Notes under the pieces: model-generated
Told to the model about the DNA's origin: nothing
The model's database searches: none
The model's input: the letters and a program-made list of their open reading frames with translations, nothing else
NCBI GenBank assembly: GCA_036897095.1
Contig: JAYMSP010000188.1
Coordinates: forward strand, 1-64,000
DNA length: 64,000 nucleotides
Origin: Plantago elongata
Lineage: Eukaryota > Streptophyta > Magnoliopsida > Lamiales > Plantaginaceae
Direction: 5' to 3'
Part shown: positions 9,520 through 21,032 of the stretch, piece by piece
Numbering within the stretch: the first letter of the stretch is position 1
Layout of the letters: the number at the start of each line of letters is the position of its first letter
Translations under genes and position numbers: made by a program

Positions 9520-12500
9520 TTAGTTAGCCCACGGGTTATAAACAGCAATAGGACTCCTGACAGTGTAACGAGAGCTTCTCCAAGTGAGTGAACCTGATGA
9601 AATTAGTACATTTCCCATAGGCTTAGCCTTCACCACAACTGTAAAGCTTCTCTTGTGATGACCTTTAGTGAATACCAAGCTCGTTGGTCTCACTATTATC
9701 TCCACTCCTTTTGGGGCGTTGATGGTGACATTATAGACCGACTCTGTGGGACCGACATTGGTGACCCTCCTCCTGAAAACTGCATCAGTAGGCTGCTTAT
9801 TACTTTTCAGAGAAAGTTGCATTGTTGGGTAATTGATTGCGTCTTCACCAGTTGCAGGAACTAATTTGGAGCAATTAATCACTTCTTGACCAACTAAACT
9901 CCCCATAGAGGAACCGTTGTAGCCTTCATGACATAAGAACTGAATGTATGACATGTCGTCCATGTCATAGATTAGTCCAGGGCTAATTGCTCTTGTTGGG
10001 TTCACTTGGCCAGAACCATACGCAAACTCAGCATCCTTGTCCACATTGGAGCTCATCGGTTTAGCTAAGTTAAAATTGGAGAAGGTTTTAGAAAGATTGT
10101 GTTTTGAATACCTCTTTTGACGTGAGTATTTAAGAACGTGTTTTTTTACCTGTAGTCATGAGAGCAGATTTTATCGCTGCTGGGGACCAATTAGGCCGGA
10201 ATGACTTGACATAAGCTGCAGCACCTCCCACGTGTGGACATGCCATTGATGTGCCCGACATGAAGGTGAACTTTGAATGTAGATTGTCACCTTTCCTTCC
10301 AGTTAGTGATTTCAAAGGAGTGTATGATGCTAGGATATCGATTCCAGGAGCTGCAATATCAGGCTGTTCATCGGTTTTGTCAGATAGAATACAGTATGTT
10401 GTGGGTGATTGAATGCCAGGCCTAGTCAAGCAGGTCTGCTTTTCAAACTTGACAGTTATATTTGGTTTCTTACCAAAAGAAACTTAGCAGATTTGCAGAA
10501 TAGTTGCATATATTTTCAGTAATTGTAAGTCCATTTACACTTTAATATACCTTGAGTATGTGTTGAGATCCCAAACTTGGACCCCTAGAAGAAAATGAGG
10601 CGGTAAAAGGAGCGCGGATTTTGACTTCCTTGGATCTGTGTACAACTGCAGATGGTGATCTGCAAATCAAATGGATTTTACTTTCAGATAAGAAAATCAA
10701 AGAAGCAGATGACATCAACCAGAAATGATGGAAGACTAGAAGATAAGTACTTCGTCGAGTGCATGTAGTCGTTGATTGTCTTCCCCACAGTGGAATTAAC
10801 CATAGTAGATGGTGCCATGAACATTAAGGCTGTATCGAGAAAGACGTCGCTCTTAATGACAGTTCCAATTCCTCCTAGGCCTTTGATGACAGAATCTGAA
10901 CCCCAAGAACTTAGCTCGCAGTAGATAAGCTTGTCCTTCACCTTTTTAGGATCCATCGACTCTTCACGACAGTACCTTGCATCATGGTGAAAAAGAATAT
11001 CTGAGATTGTAGTCAGTGTCATCATTTTCAAAGATGAGCCTGTCTTGTATCTGTACCTTGAGTCTTCCTTGGTATCGGAGCTCTTGGCCACATCAACCCC
11101 ACTGGATAGAGGATACAACTTCTGCTTTGGTTCAATCAAGTTTACTCCGATCCCCTGTCTCGTTTGCACAGAGTTCTTGTAAGTCTTTTGTTAGATGTGC
11201 ATATGCTTGTAGCTTTACACTCTTTAAAAGTAGTGTGCTTAGGGTAGCTTATGCGTATACTTAAGTGCTGGATATTAGCAGAAAGTGAGCAAGTGCTGAC
11301 TGTGGAAGTCTTAACTAAGATTCTCAGCATTTGCAGACTATTTTCAGAAGCAGAAATGTCTTTGACAGTATGGAATGTATCAGAGATTGACTTACCGATA
11401 ATTTAACTCCGTTTCCCAGCTCTATGTCGCTCCTGAGTTGTCTATTGGTTCCACTAGCTGCTACTGTTAGAAGCCAAGGTGCATGATTCGTAACAGTACC
11501 ATGACTTGGACCATCATTCCCAGCCGAAGCTACTGTCAGAATCCCCTTCCTCATGGCATGGAACGCACCAACCGCTATAGAGTCAGATGTATAACTTCCT
11601 GAAAGGCCACCAATCGAGATGGATATAATGTCAACCCCATCGCTTATTGCCTCGTCAAATGCAGCAAGAATGTCCATGTCAGCACATCCCGTGTTGGCCC
11701 AACAGACCTTGTACATGGCCACACGAGCATATGGGACTGCCCCACGTGCGGTTCCATTAGCAAGGCCGAAAAGGTTTGCATTCGGAACTAGGCTTCCTGC
11801 TAGAGTTGAAGCAGTATGAGTTCCATGCCCGTCCACGTCTATTGGTGACAATATGTCGGGTGGGTCAACGGCTCCGTCTAGCTTGAAGTACTTTGCTCCA
11901 ATAAGTTTGCTTCAAAGTCATAAATTGTTCTAAGAATAAGTTCAAGAACACATGAGAGGTAGAATACGGTGTTTGTGTGAAGAAAATAGATTTACTTGTT
12001 ACATCCTGAGAAGTTGGCAAACTTCTTGCAACTTCCTTTCCATTTTACTGGCAGAGGGCCAAAACCATCATCATTGAAGCTCTCCGATTGTGGAGTGATC
12101 CCTTGTACATGGTGAAAAATAACGATCCTTTAAGCGAACTGTTGAAAAATGAACCGGTAAGGTTTCATCTGTAGGTGATTTACCTGTGTCCAGAAGACCT
12201 ATTGTGATGCTACTCTCAACATCGAACTTCCTCTTTGAAGTTGGAGTTAGCCCTATGAATTCCCACGATTGTGTGGTGTGGAGTTTGCGGTACTGGTTTG
12301 GGAAGACGGAGAGTACTTCATCCATACTTGATAACTGTGTGGCTTCATCTTCAGAAAGCTTCGCTGCAAACGCATTGAAGCTCTTGGTGTAGCTATAAAC
12401 AAGAGACTCTGAGACATCCTCTTCACTGTTCCAACAACCATACAACAATCATCCAACCTGAACAGAAGTTAAATAGACTTCTATATTAAGTTTTCTGCAT

Positions 12501-12798
12501 CTGAATACATACACCAACCTCTTCTTCAATGATGAAAGAACGGTAAGATGTTTCTCGACTGTCCTTCCCTCATTCACCGGATGATCTTTCAAGAAAACAA
12601 TGTAAAAGTCCTGCACGACGAAACAATTATTGACATACCTTGTACTAACATCCTGCAGGAAATGAAATATGTATCAAGAACAGGTCAGATACTGCTGTTT
12701 ACCTTCTGCAGACTACCATTTGCACGTAAAGAACTTCCAGCGACGTAAAGTAAAAGAAAATGCAACAGAAGCTTGTCGATACTTATCTTCATCGACAT
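9520..12798 (-). CDS. SBT4.14: Subtilisin-like serine protease, XSP1/SBT4.14 type
   Basis: Secreted plant subtilase (family S8). Exons in transcript order: 12703-12798, 12519-12610, 12184-12425, 11996-12101, 11396-11909, 11057-11154, 10751-10975, 10551-10659, 10150-10363, 9520-10064. Together they give a 746-residue protein, close to the 749 I recall for Arabidopsis XSP1. Parts: hydrophobic signal peptide (1 to about 27); inhibitor I9 prodomain starting [11 protein letters not shown]; catalytic Asp142 (LLDTG), His207 (DGHGTH), oxyanion Asn310 (AGNDGP), Ser533 (GTSMACPH); a protease-associated insert between Asn and Ser; C-terminal Fn3-like domain (RRRVTNVGP). It should be processed in the secretory pathway and act in the cell wall. 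It resembles XSP1 over its whole length ([35 protein letters not shown]). The start is the first of two in-frame Met codons (MSMK). Orthology to XSP1 is inferred. Confidence 0.9.
10976..11056 (-). other. 81-nt in-frame intron (or optional 27-residue insert) in the protease gene
   Basis: GTACAG...GCAAG can be removed as an 81-nt intron, joining EDSR to YCREESMD as in other SBT4-type proteases. The segment is a multiple of three and has no in-frame stop, so an unspliced transcript would encode 773 rather than 746 residues. Both edges share the bases CAAGGTAC. I call it spliced because the shorter product matches the family. Confidence 0.65.
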
Positions 12799-12858
12799 CG
12801 TAGCTGAACCGAAAATGTAGTAGCAGACACTTGTGTGCTTGTAGCAGGCTCACATCAG

Positions 12859-12867
12859 ATTTAAATA
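12859..12867 (-). promoter_or_regulatory. TATA-like element of the protease gene
   Basis: On the minus strand TATTTAAAT lies about 60 bases upstream of the protease start codon, a plausible core promoter position with a short leader. Confidence 0.45.
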
Positions 12868-13911
12868 GGATGAAGCTTGAAGGTATTGTGGAAGAAGAAA
12901 CAGGCCTTTCCATTAGTAGAGACTTTATCTTAACTCCTTAGTCATATTGTTCAACACTTGGATTTGGAAACTTAGAAGATGGACAGAGGTTGATGTTTAG
13001 GCTTAAAACATTTTTTCAAGACTTCAGCTGTACTGAGTCCAATCAACTTGTGTTACTTGCTGGCATTATATTACAGTAATTTATGTCTTAGGACCAAAGG
13101 AAATTTTGATGCAAAGTGTAATGTAATTAATGTATGAATTACAATAAGGCAGTTGAATCATTCTCTTAGGAATCATTTTAATCTGGATTTGACTAATGAT
13201 GGTGGTTTTGTCTATTTCACCGCACATACATAGAAAATATAAGATCTAGAGTACGACGATTATGTACAACTGAATGATATTTTACTATAATTATTAATAA
13301 GTTGGTATATTGAATACAAAAAATGACTTATTTATAAAGTTATGCTTGCTAGTTTTTCGAATGCAAGTGGTCGTCTCTCCTAGGAATGTCACTAGTACAG
13401 CTCCTAGGCCTAACTAGCTAGACTTTCGATCGCTGAGTGATGATCGACTACCGATCATCATTTTAAGTGGTTTTGTGAAATGTGTAAACAGTGAGCTAAA
13501 TAGAGAAGTGAATAGTAAATAAGTATGTAAACAGTGTTTGCTGAACATATGTCATTTTATCCAGAATTGATATTGCTTAGATTTGAATGTAAGTTTTGGA
13601 CTTTGATGTCATTGTGAGCAAAGGTAAAACTCAAAGCTAAGTTGACGCCTATGAAAATGATGAATTGCAAAGATGATTCCAGTTTTATCTGCAGGAAGCA
13701 AGCATATTCATCAAGTTGTGATTGCACCCTCCATTAAGCTTTCATACCTTACTATAGTTATCCCATAATAAACACAAAATTGTAGTATAAGTATGGATAT
13801 ATTTTGTAATTATTGTATTCGATACTTCCTTTATTCCGTTAAAATAGGTCTTTTTTTCTGTTATATCGCATTTTCACAATAGATTTCATACACAATAAAA
13901 AATAAACCCCA

Positions 13912-14087
13912 CGAACTGAAAAGGTAGTTGGTAGCTAAAAAAATAATTTTTTTTTAACAAGCTAATTTGATTAGTTTCTCAAGCTCTTCAGCTAACTTGT
14001 TTAACAAGCTGAGTGTTCACGTAACGAGCTTTTTATCCAAAAAAACTCATGAACTGAAATGCTAAAAAGTTAGTAGTAAACAAATCT
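13912..14087 (-). repeat. MITE-like dispersed repeat, copy 1
   Basis: This stretch matches, in inverted orientation, the segment at about 22727-22891. Shared landmarks are AAAAGGTAGYTGGT, AACAAGCTAAYTTGATTAG, TTCACGTAA and AAAAGTTAGTRG. Two diverged copies 9 kb apart in opposite orientations suggest an old short transposon. No target duplication was found, so the class is open. Confidence 0.6.
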
Positions 14088-14597
14088 TGTACACTTCTTT
14101 TTTTTTTGAACAATTTTCTACTATTTCTAGAACATAAAGATAAAATTATGGGGTTTATAAGAACTTGTGTACAACGTAAATTGAAAAGAGTAGTCATAGT
14201 CGATTCCAATAGATACATACCAATTAAAAATGAGAATGAAAGTACACTAGAAAAATGAAATTATCCCAAGGGGGAGCCACAACTCGAGCTAGCAAAATGG
14301 AAGGGACGGAATTGTGCTTGCTGGATTTGTTAGAAAACCAATACCAAAGAGCCTCTTCTTGTTGACAATGATTTATGGTCAAATGCTAACTATGAAGATC
14401 AAACTGAAAATTCTCCATCAGAAAGAATCCAACTAAATAACGTGTACAACTGAATCTACTACAGGTGATCAATACGACAATACCCCATAAAAGACCTATC
14501 ACTTGGAGTACTTCAAGTAACATCACCATGTCTTTGTTAGAGGGTAAAAAAGGAGATTTATATTATTTTGGTGTCTTCCTTTACTAAATTAAACAGT

Positions 14598-14750
14598 ATA
14601 ATAAATTTATTATATATTATATTTTAAAGTATCATTATACTTGTAAAAGTGTCATTTTACTTTGACAATTTATTTAACACTTCTTCTATATTCTGCAATA
14701 ATATAATAAGTTTTCAATTGTCATGTTAAAGTATCATTTCACTTGTTAGT
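14598..14750. repeat. Diverged direct repeat, first copy
   Basis: AT-rich segment with the phrases TTAAAGTRTCATT, ACTTGTnAAAGTG, TTTATTTAACA and TCAATTGTCATGTTAAAG in the same order and spacing as at 15497-15655. An extra partial copy of the internal phrase (GTTTAACACTTCTTCTCTATTCTCCA) follows at 14751-14802. Source unknown. Confidence 0.6.
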
Positions 14751-15496
14751 GTCGTTCACTATTGCACTTTGTTTAACACTTCTTCTCTATTCTCCAGCAA
14801 CCGACTACTAAAAGACGTTATTTCATATTTTCTCCACTCACAAACTCACACATCACTCCTTCAGAGTTTTTACAGATGAAGTCCAACATATCTTTTCTAG
14901 CTAAAAGAATTTAAAACACTTTAGAACATGGACCAATCTAGGTGAACATTGTGATTGTTGATTGTGTTGATGCAAAGAAACCATGTTAGAATTGATTAGA
15001 TGATGTCAATGTCTTTTGGGTAGTTTTGAACTTTTTGAATTTCGGGTGTGTATTGTACACATTAATAAGACTCAAAGCATTTCATATATATTTTATTTTT
15101 GCACATAAGTATTTGTATTCCGTCGCTCTTTTTAAAATATAATGTATTTACGATTATAATTGTCTCACATAACTACTTACACTACTAAGTGATTGAGTCA
15201 CCTCACACCTTATAAGAAATAGTAAAATGTTTACATTTATATACAAATTACTCATTTTTAAGTTGGTCTAAGCCAACTTACCCAACAAATAAATTTAAGA
15301 CTCGTTCACTTATGAGTTGGTAATATTCAAAATTCCGCTACTTTCTAAATTAACTTTTGTACAAAATGTGTAGAATATTTTTGCATTTACCCATCCAAGA
15401 CACTAATTCTCATGAAATATAATATGCGAGTTCGTAGGTGACTAATATTCGATTAATTTTACAAAATTTATAGGCACTGCGCTAAGCGCAATGTAT

Positions 15497-15655
15497 AAAT
15501 ATAATAAATCTCTTATTGTCCTATTAAAGTGTCATTGCACTTGTTAAAGTGCCGTTTTACTTTAATAATTTATTTAACATTTTTTCTCTATTCTCCAACA
15601 AAATAATGAGTCTCAATTGTCATGTTAAAGAGTCATTTTACTAGTTATTGAGGCG
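15497..15655. repeat. Diverged direct repeat, second copy
   Basis: Direct-orientation partner of 14598-14750, about 900 bases downstream. The intervening DNA shows no coding content. The pair may be two insertions of one repeat family or a local duplication; neither copy has clear ends. Confidence 0.55.
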
Positions 15656-16104
15656 AATTTGCAATGGAACTCGGTTGATTGTAACCGCAGTAGCAATCAT
15701 GTTATTAAGGCGAATACATGAGAAGAACACTTGATACTCACATATTCTAACCTTAACAGGTTCCCTATTAGATTTAATCGAAGACAATTCTTCATATTAG
15801 TTTGTTATGCGATAACTATTGACAAGAGTCAGGAATATCTAAGGCTGGACTATTTCGCCTTTTGTTAAACATCAACTATACATTTTCTTTTAAATAATTC
15901 AATGTATTCAACCATATTAAAATTAATTTTAATTAAAAATTAAATATTACATGACAACGCCACGAGTTAGTACTAGTTGTAATATAAAACACTCGAACAC
16001 TACTTATTTTTCCAAAACCACAAAATCACTTTTCTTAAATATTTATAAACACAAGCAAAATGCATAATTATTATTCATTTTTGCACATAATCAAACAAGT
16101 GATT

Positions 16105-16175
16105 CCGTTGCGATTAAAGTAGTCGGGTTCAAATCCCGGCAATGAAAGTATCCGGGTTCAAATTCGGGCAGTGGT
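16105..16175 (+). repeat. tRNA-like (SINE-type) B-box remnants
   Basis: Two neighbouring phrases, GGGTTCAAATCCCGGCA and GGGTTCAAATTCGGGCA, look like pol III B boxes / T-arm halves of tRNA-derived SINEs. No complete tRNA cloverleaf can be folded from the flanks, so this is not a tRNA gene. It ends about 40 bases before the CRM gene start codon, so it probably lies in that gene's promoter or leader. Confidence 0.4.
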
Positions 16176-16212
16176 TAGCCAAAGATGATCTAAAACCCCA
16201 GAAATAGAGAAA

Positions 16213-19200
16213 ATGATCGCCACCGCTCTCAGCCGCCGGAAACCACCCATTCTCCACCGCCTTCTCTCCACCTCCTCAGATCTCTACACTAAATACTCCT
16301 TCGTCCCACCGCCCACTCTCCACCCAACCAAACCCCCCACCGCTCCTCCTCCACAACAACCCAAACCCCCTTACCGCCCTCCTTCCTCCCTCACTCCAGA
16401 CACTCCTCCGCTTCGATCCGACGCTCCGTTCGATTTCCGGTTCAGCTACACCGAGAGCAGCTCGAAAGTCAGGCCAATTGGACTCAGGGAACCTAGGTAC
16501 TCGCCGTTCGGCCCCGGGCGGTTGGATCGTGAGTGGACGGGGGTTTGCGCCCCGGCTTTGGACTCGAAGAAGTCGTCTGCAGTGGCTCGGGAGATGGAGG
16601 AGAAGAGGAGGGTGATGAGGGAGAGTGTTCAGGGTGAGAGGTTGAGTGATGCTGAGAGGAGAGCTCTTGTCGAGAGCTGTGAGGGGGGTAAAACCAAGAG
16701 TCAGATTAATTTGGGTACTTTTGTTTTCGTCGTCGTTTATCTGCTGCTTATTTAATTTTTAGGATGAATATGTTTACTCTTTATTGTGTTTGGCAAAGAA
16801 GAACTGATGAGTTGGCTGATAATGTAGTTGAAATCGAGAGTTGATGAGAAAATAGATGATAACGATAATATGTGAAATGGATGTAGCTAGTGTAGTTGAA
16901 ATCGAGAGAGTTGATTACTTGATGAGCAAATTAGATGATTAGGTAAGTGATGACGATAGTGTGTGAAATGGAAGTAGTTAGTGCAGTTGACATAGAGTGT
17001 TGGTTATTTGATCAGAAAATTTAGATGACAACATAGGTGATAGACTAATAGTGTTAATATGTGAAATGGAAGAAGCTAGTGATAGTGTCAACTAGGCTGG
17101 TATTAGCTGATAAGGCGATGCCAACATGGCCCAAGTGTGAGTAATTTCTGTTCAAATCGGGAGTTAATTAGTTGATGGGCAAATGAGATGATAAGTATGT
17201 GATAACAATAATATGTGAAATGGAAATAGCTAGTGATTCTTAACACTAACAGCATAATTTTGTGAACGTGTCAACTAGGCTGGTTTTAGCTGATAAGGTG
17301 ATGGGAAACATAGCCTAGGTGTGAGTAAATGCTGCTGAAACTGAACTCTAGGAGCATTAGAGTAGATATAAATGATGCTTGATATGAAAATAATAGATTA
17401 CGTTAACTTCAACGTGAGGCTGTATTTAACAGAAGAAGAGAATTGAGAAGTTAACTGATAAGGTAGTTGATTTGAGTTGATAAGGTGGTTAGGAAATGTG
17501 CTCATAAGGCAGGTGAAATTTTGTGAAATGGAAGTCATTCACTTAATGGTCAAAGTGTCAATTAAGAGGATTTGTCTTGTAAGCTGTACTGCTGTAGCTG
17601 TTGACACTGCTGAGAAATAGGTAAGACTGGACTCTGATAGAGTCGTAGGATATGAGGGTCCTTGCATTGATCTATTCTTGAATTCCATCCATATTATCTT
17701 TGATAGCAGCAGGGGGGTCCAAATTTTAGTTAATGCTAGTTCTTTTAGATTTCTTTTCGACGGACTTGTCTGTTTATTGGAAATAACGAAATTGGAAATG
17801 AATTCCCAAAGGCATCATTTTGTTTGAATGACGTTACATTCTATAGTGATTGTGACAAAGTGATGCTCTGTGAAAATGCTAGTTATCTGTGGATGGTAGA
17901 ACAATGTCAGCCAATATGACAAACTGTTTATGTATTCATTTTGAGGATGAAGGTTGACATGTTGGTTTGGTTTTAATGCCTGAGAAGTGTCTTTTGTGTC
18001 TGCTTTTGCAGGGAGGGATGGATTAACGCACAACATACTAATTAATATTCATAATTGCTGGAAAAATGCTGAGGCTGTCAGGATAAAGTGTATGGGAGTG
18101 CCCACTGTTGATATGAAAAACATATGCACGGAGTTGGAGGTATATTGTTTGTTGTATGCTCTGTTGGATATTGCCAAATGATGTGGAAAATACGAACTAG
18201 TCTTTCTTGATTTCTTCAGTTTCTGGTCATAAATAGCTACTGAGATACACATTATTTTTTGAAGCTTCGACCTGCTTGTTCCAGGACAAATCTTTCGGAC
18301 AGATCATCTATAGACGAGGTGATCTACTTATGCTTTACCGAGGTAGGCATTATAAGCCGCAGGAAATGCCCAAGTTGCCATTGATGTTATGGAAGCCACA
18401 TGAGCCAGTATATCCAAGGCTTATAAAAACTACCATTGATGGCTTGAGCGTTGCCGAAACCAAGAAGATGAGGAAACGAGGATTAGCTGTTCCGGCTTTA
18501 ACTAAACTTGGTATATTTAAACAAATATTCCTTTAATCTTTACCTCTTCTGTTAATTTCCTGATATTACTCCGCACTGCAGCTATAAATGGTTACTATGG
18601 TAGACTTGTTCCGATGGTCCGGGATGCTTTTCTTGTTGATGAGTTTGTCCGTATAGACTGTAAAGGACTTGAAAAGAGTGACTACAGGAGAATAGGGTGC
18701 AAACTGAAGGTAAGACCTCCTCCTGATGTAATATTTGCTTCATTTTATCGCCAAGTATATTTATAGAAGCAAAATGTTAATGGTCTACTTAGAGACCAAA
18801 ATAAGTCTTACGCCTGTACATTATGACATCAATGAGTACACCATCGGGGAAGATATATGCAGTGTTGTGAATCGCTTGTCGCGCTTGGCCCGAAAAACCG
18901 GGATCGCGATCGGGATAGTGAAGTCAAAAAGAAAAGAAAAAATGCAAACAAGTAGTCTTTTTTTCTCTCTCTCTGTTTTCTTCTTCTCTCTGTCTATCTC
19001 CCGTTTTCTTTCTGCTTCTCTGAGACTCTGACTATATTCCATAGGTTGGGGTAAAATGCATCCCGGGCGGAACACCCGGGACGCAATCCTGCCATCGCGG
19101 GCTGTTGCAGGCGTGACAGCCTGTGACAATACAGGTCCCCTGCAGCGGGCACCTAGTGTATCTCCCCGATTGCGGCGCTATCAACAACACTAGATACATG

Positions 19201-21032
19201 GATGTATTAAGTTTGGGAAATGGTACCACCTACTGCCTTCTTTGTCCAGCTGATGCACCAGTTGCCTGTTCGAAGGTTTATGAGTTTGTAGGGATCTGAA
19301 TCACAAAAAATCATTCGGACTTTGGATTGTTGAAGTAAATGTGAAAGAACTGGGTTTTGGAAGACCTTTCCACAGGGAAGAATTGTTTTATTAGAACTCA
19401 ATGTCATTTGGTTAAGACTAGTACTATATTGCTCTGGAAACCAAAAAATTAAAAATCGGCGCAAATTAATATTTAAAAGGTATTTATTCAGTTTTCTTTG
19501 GATGGCAAGGAAACATGCTCTCTTTATTTTTCCCTTTAAAGTTTAATCATTAACCTTTTGCTTATCCTGTCCTTGCACTTTCTTTAGATTTATCGGATTT
19601 CCTTAGTTAGGTCCATAGTTTTTCATATACTCATTTTCATCAGTCATTATCATTGACACTCGTATCTTGTTAACCTTTTCATGTACTGGTGCATGTATAT
19701 AGGAAGGCCAAATTTAATAAGGGGATCATGGTATACTCCCCATGCCAAAATAATTAGTTGTCTGCATGCTTAGATCGGCAATTGTTTTAATTCTGCCTGT
19801 ATAGTTGAATGAACAATTTTCTTGAAATCGTCGTGCTATTGAGATGCCATCAGCAAGCTATTGCATACAAAATCCTTGAGATTCTAGTACAGTCATTGAG
19901 CTGTCATATATGAGTTAGACTTTAAAGTTTAAACAATGCTATTAGTATTACCAGATGTTATTTTCTCAAGTCTATCAGTTAATGGATGTTACATTCCATC
20001 ATGCAGATGTTCATGCAATTGATGCCTTCCCCTTAGAAACAACTAAGAATAGATGCACGAAAAGTTCTAGGTCTGAAACAAATTTGGATATAGCCTGTTA
20101 ATGAGTTTCTCCAGAATTAAACGTAGAGTCATTTTTTTGCATCTGTTGCATAGTATACCATGACGAGATAGTGTATTGTTTTCTCTGTTCCATTATAAAG
20201 TTCATGTTGCGCTTTTTTAGCGGTAAGAACTACTTGCCATTTGAATAATAGAAGTGTTGTTATCCCAACCAATTTAATGATTAATTGCTTTATGTATTCT
20301 ACTTAAAAAAAAAAAAACTCCAAAAGTTTCCCATCTTTCTGTTATTTGAAATATATAAACAGTGTATGAATGGTGAATACTACCTTTGTAATGGGTGATG
20401 GGAGAATCAGTGTAGTTCCTTTTCAGGAAAAACTATTGATTAGAATCTGGACCATAGTATGATCATGCAGGGCCAGGAGAAATCTTAACAGGAAAACAAT
20501 CTGAAACGAAATGTTGTGGTTATCTCTTTTCCTTACAAGCAAAACATCATCCTGTGCAAGTATATTTCTTATAGTTGAAAGGTTTTTGCTGTGTATCATG
20601 AGTCCATTGACTACATGATACACGACTTTCTTGCCCCTTTATCTATATTGAATCGGCTTGACATGCCACAAATTGTATTGAGGGAACTTTATCCGACTAT
20701 ATATTCATGCATTTTTTCTGAAACTTTCAAACTTTCATTTGCGTGAATTACTATAATCTTCCCCATTGTATTTTGATCGAGTGGTATTACCGCGCACGTG
20801 GAATAAAATCATCTAACTGTATGCTGATTATGTGTTATTCATACAGGACTTGGTCCCTTGTGTTCTAGTAACCTTCGAAAAGGAGCAGATCGTAATATGG
20901 CGGGGCAAGCACTACCAGCCATCAGTAGCTGGTTATTTTCTTAATATAAAGGAAACCTTTGATGATCCCAAGGACGATTCATCAAACACTGCTGATCAAG
21001 ACGAGTACACAGATGAAACTCACGGTCAATAG
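16213..21032 (+). CDS. CRM-domain CAF-like organellar intron-splicing factor
   Basis: Five exons (16213-16714, 18012-18139, 18285-18510, 18582-18709, 20847-21032) encode 389 residues. The N-terminus MIATALSRRKPPILHRLLST is Arg/Ser-rich without acidic residues, like a mitochondrial presequence; a Pro-rich stretch and the CAF-type segment FDFRFSYTES...RPIGLREPRYSPFGPGRLDREWTG follow. Two CRM RNA-binding domains lie near 145-240 (ending IIYRRGDLLMLYRGRHY) and 270-360 (ending VTFEKEQIVIWRGKHY). CAF proteins act in group II intron splicing in chloroplasts or mitochondria. Length and the short C-terminus match mitochondrial CAF-like proteins such as the one I recall as Arabidopsis At5g54890. Introns 1 and 4 are long and carry repeats, including a hAT-like MITE. 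Mitochondrial rather than plastid targeting is an inference. Confidence 0.88.
16850..17540 (+). repeat. Degenerate tandem repeats in intron 1 of the CRM gene
   Basis: The phrase TGTGAAATGGAA/T recurs at 16871, 16962, 17060, 17214 and 17522, together with repeated AGTTGATnAGnnGAT and TAGCTGATAAGGYGATG phrases. Spacings are 91, 98, 154 and 308 bases, the last being twice 154, so unit copies seem to have been lost or diverged. It lies wholly within the intron 16715-18011. Confidence 0.65.
18860..19192. mobile_element. hAT-like MITE in intron 4 of the CRM gene
   Basis: A 333-bp insert begins CAGTGTTGTGAATCGC and ends GCGCTATCAACAACACTA, imperfect inverted ends of the hAT type (YAGTGTTG). It is flanked by 8-bp direct repeats GATATATG (18852-18859) and GATACATG (19193-19200), one mismatch apart, the target duplication length of hAT transposons. 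It is much richer in GC near its ends than the host intron, and has a CT-rich tract inside. No transposase is encoded. Confidence 0.82.

Larger units (their letters stand above)
12868..16100. other. Divergent intergenic region between the protease and CRM genes
   Basis: These 3.2 kb separate two genes read outwards and should contain both promoters. No coding region is seen. It carries a MITE-like repeat near 13912-14087 and a pair of diverged direct repeats at 14598-14750 and 15497-15655 (listed separately). Confidence 0.45.

Noticed and set aside
14598-15655. The direct repeats considered as long terminal repeats of a small retroelement
   Set aside because: No defined ends, no primer-binding or polypurine site, no flanking duplication, and the interior shows nothing expected of such an element.
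16117-16171. Possible tRNA gene from the GGGTTCAAATCCCGGCA phrases
   Set aside because: Only T-arm-like halves are present; no D arm, anticodon arm or acceptor stem can be paired.
18821-19464. Overlapping minus-strand open frames across intron 4 of the CRM gene
   Set aside because: They lie in the hAT-like MITE and its flank; the longer open frames come from its CT-rich and GC-rich composition.
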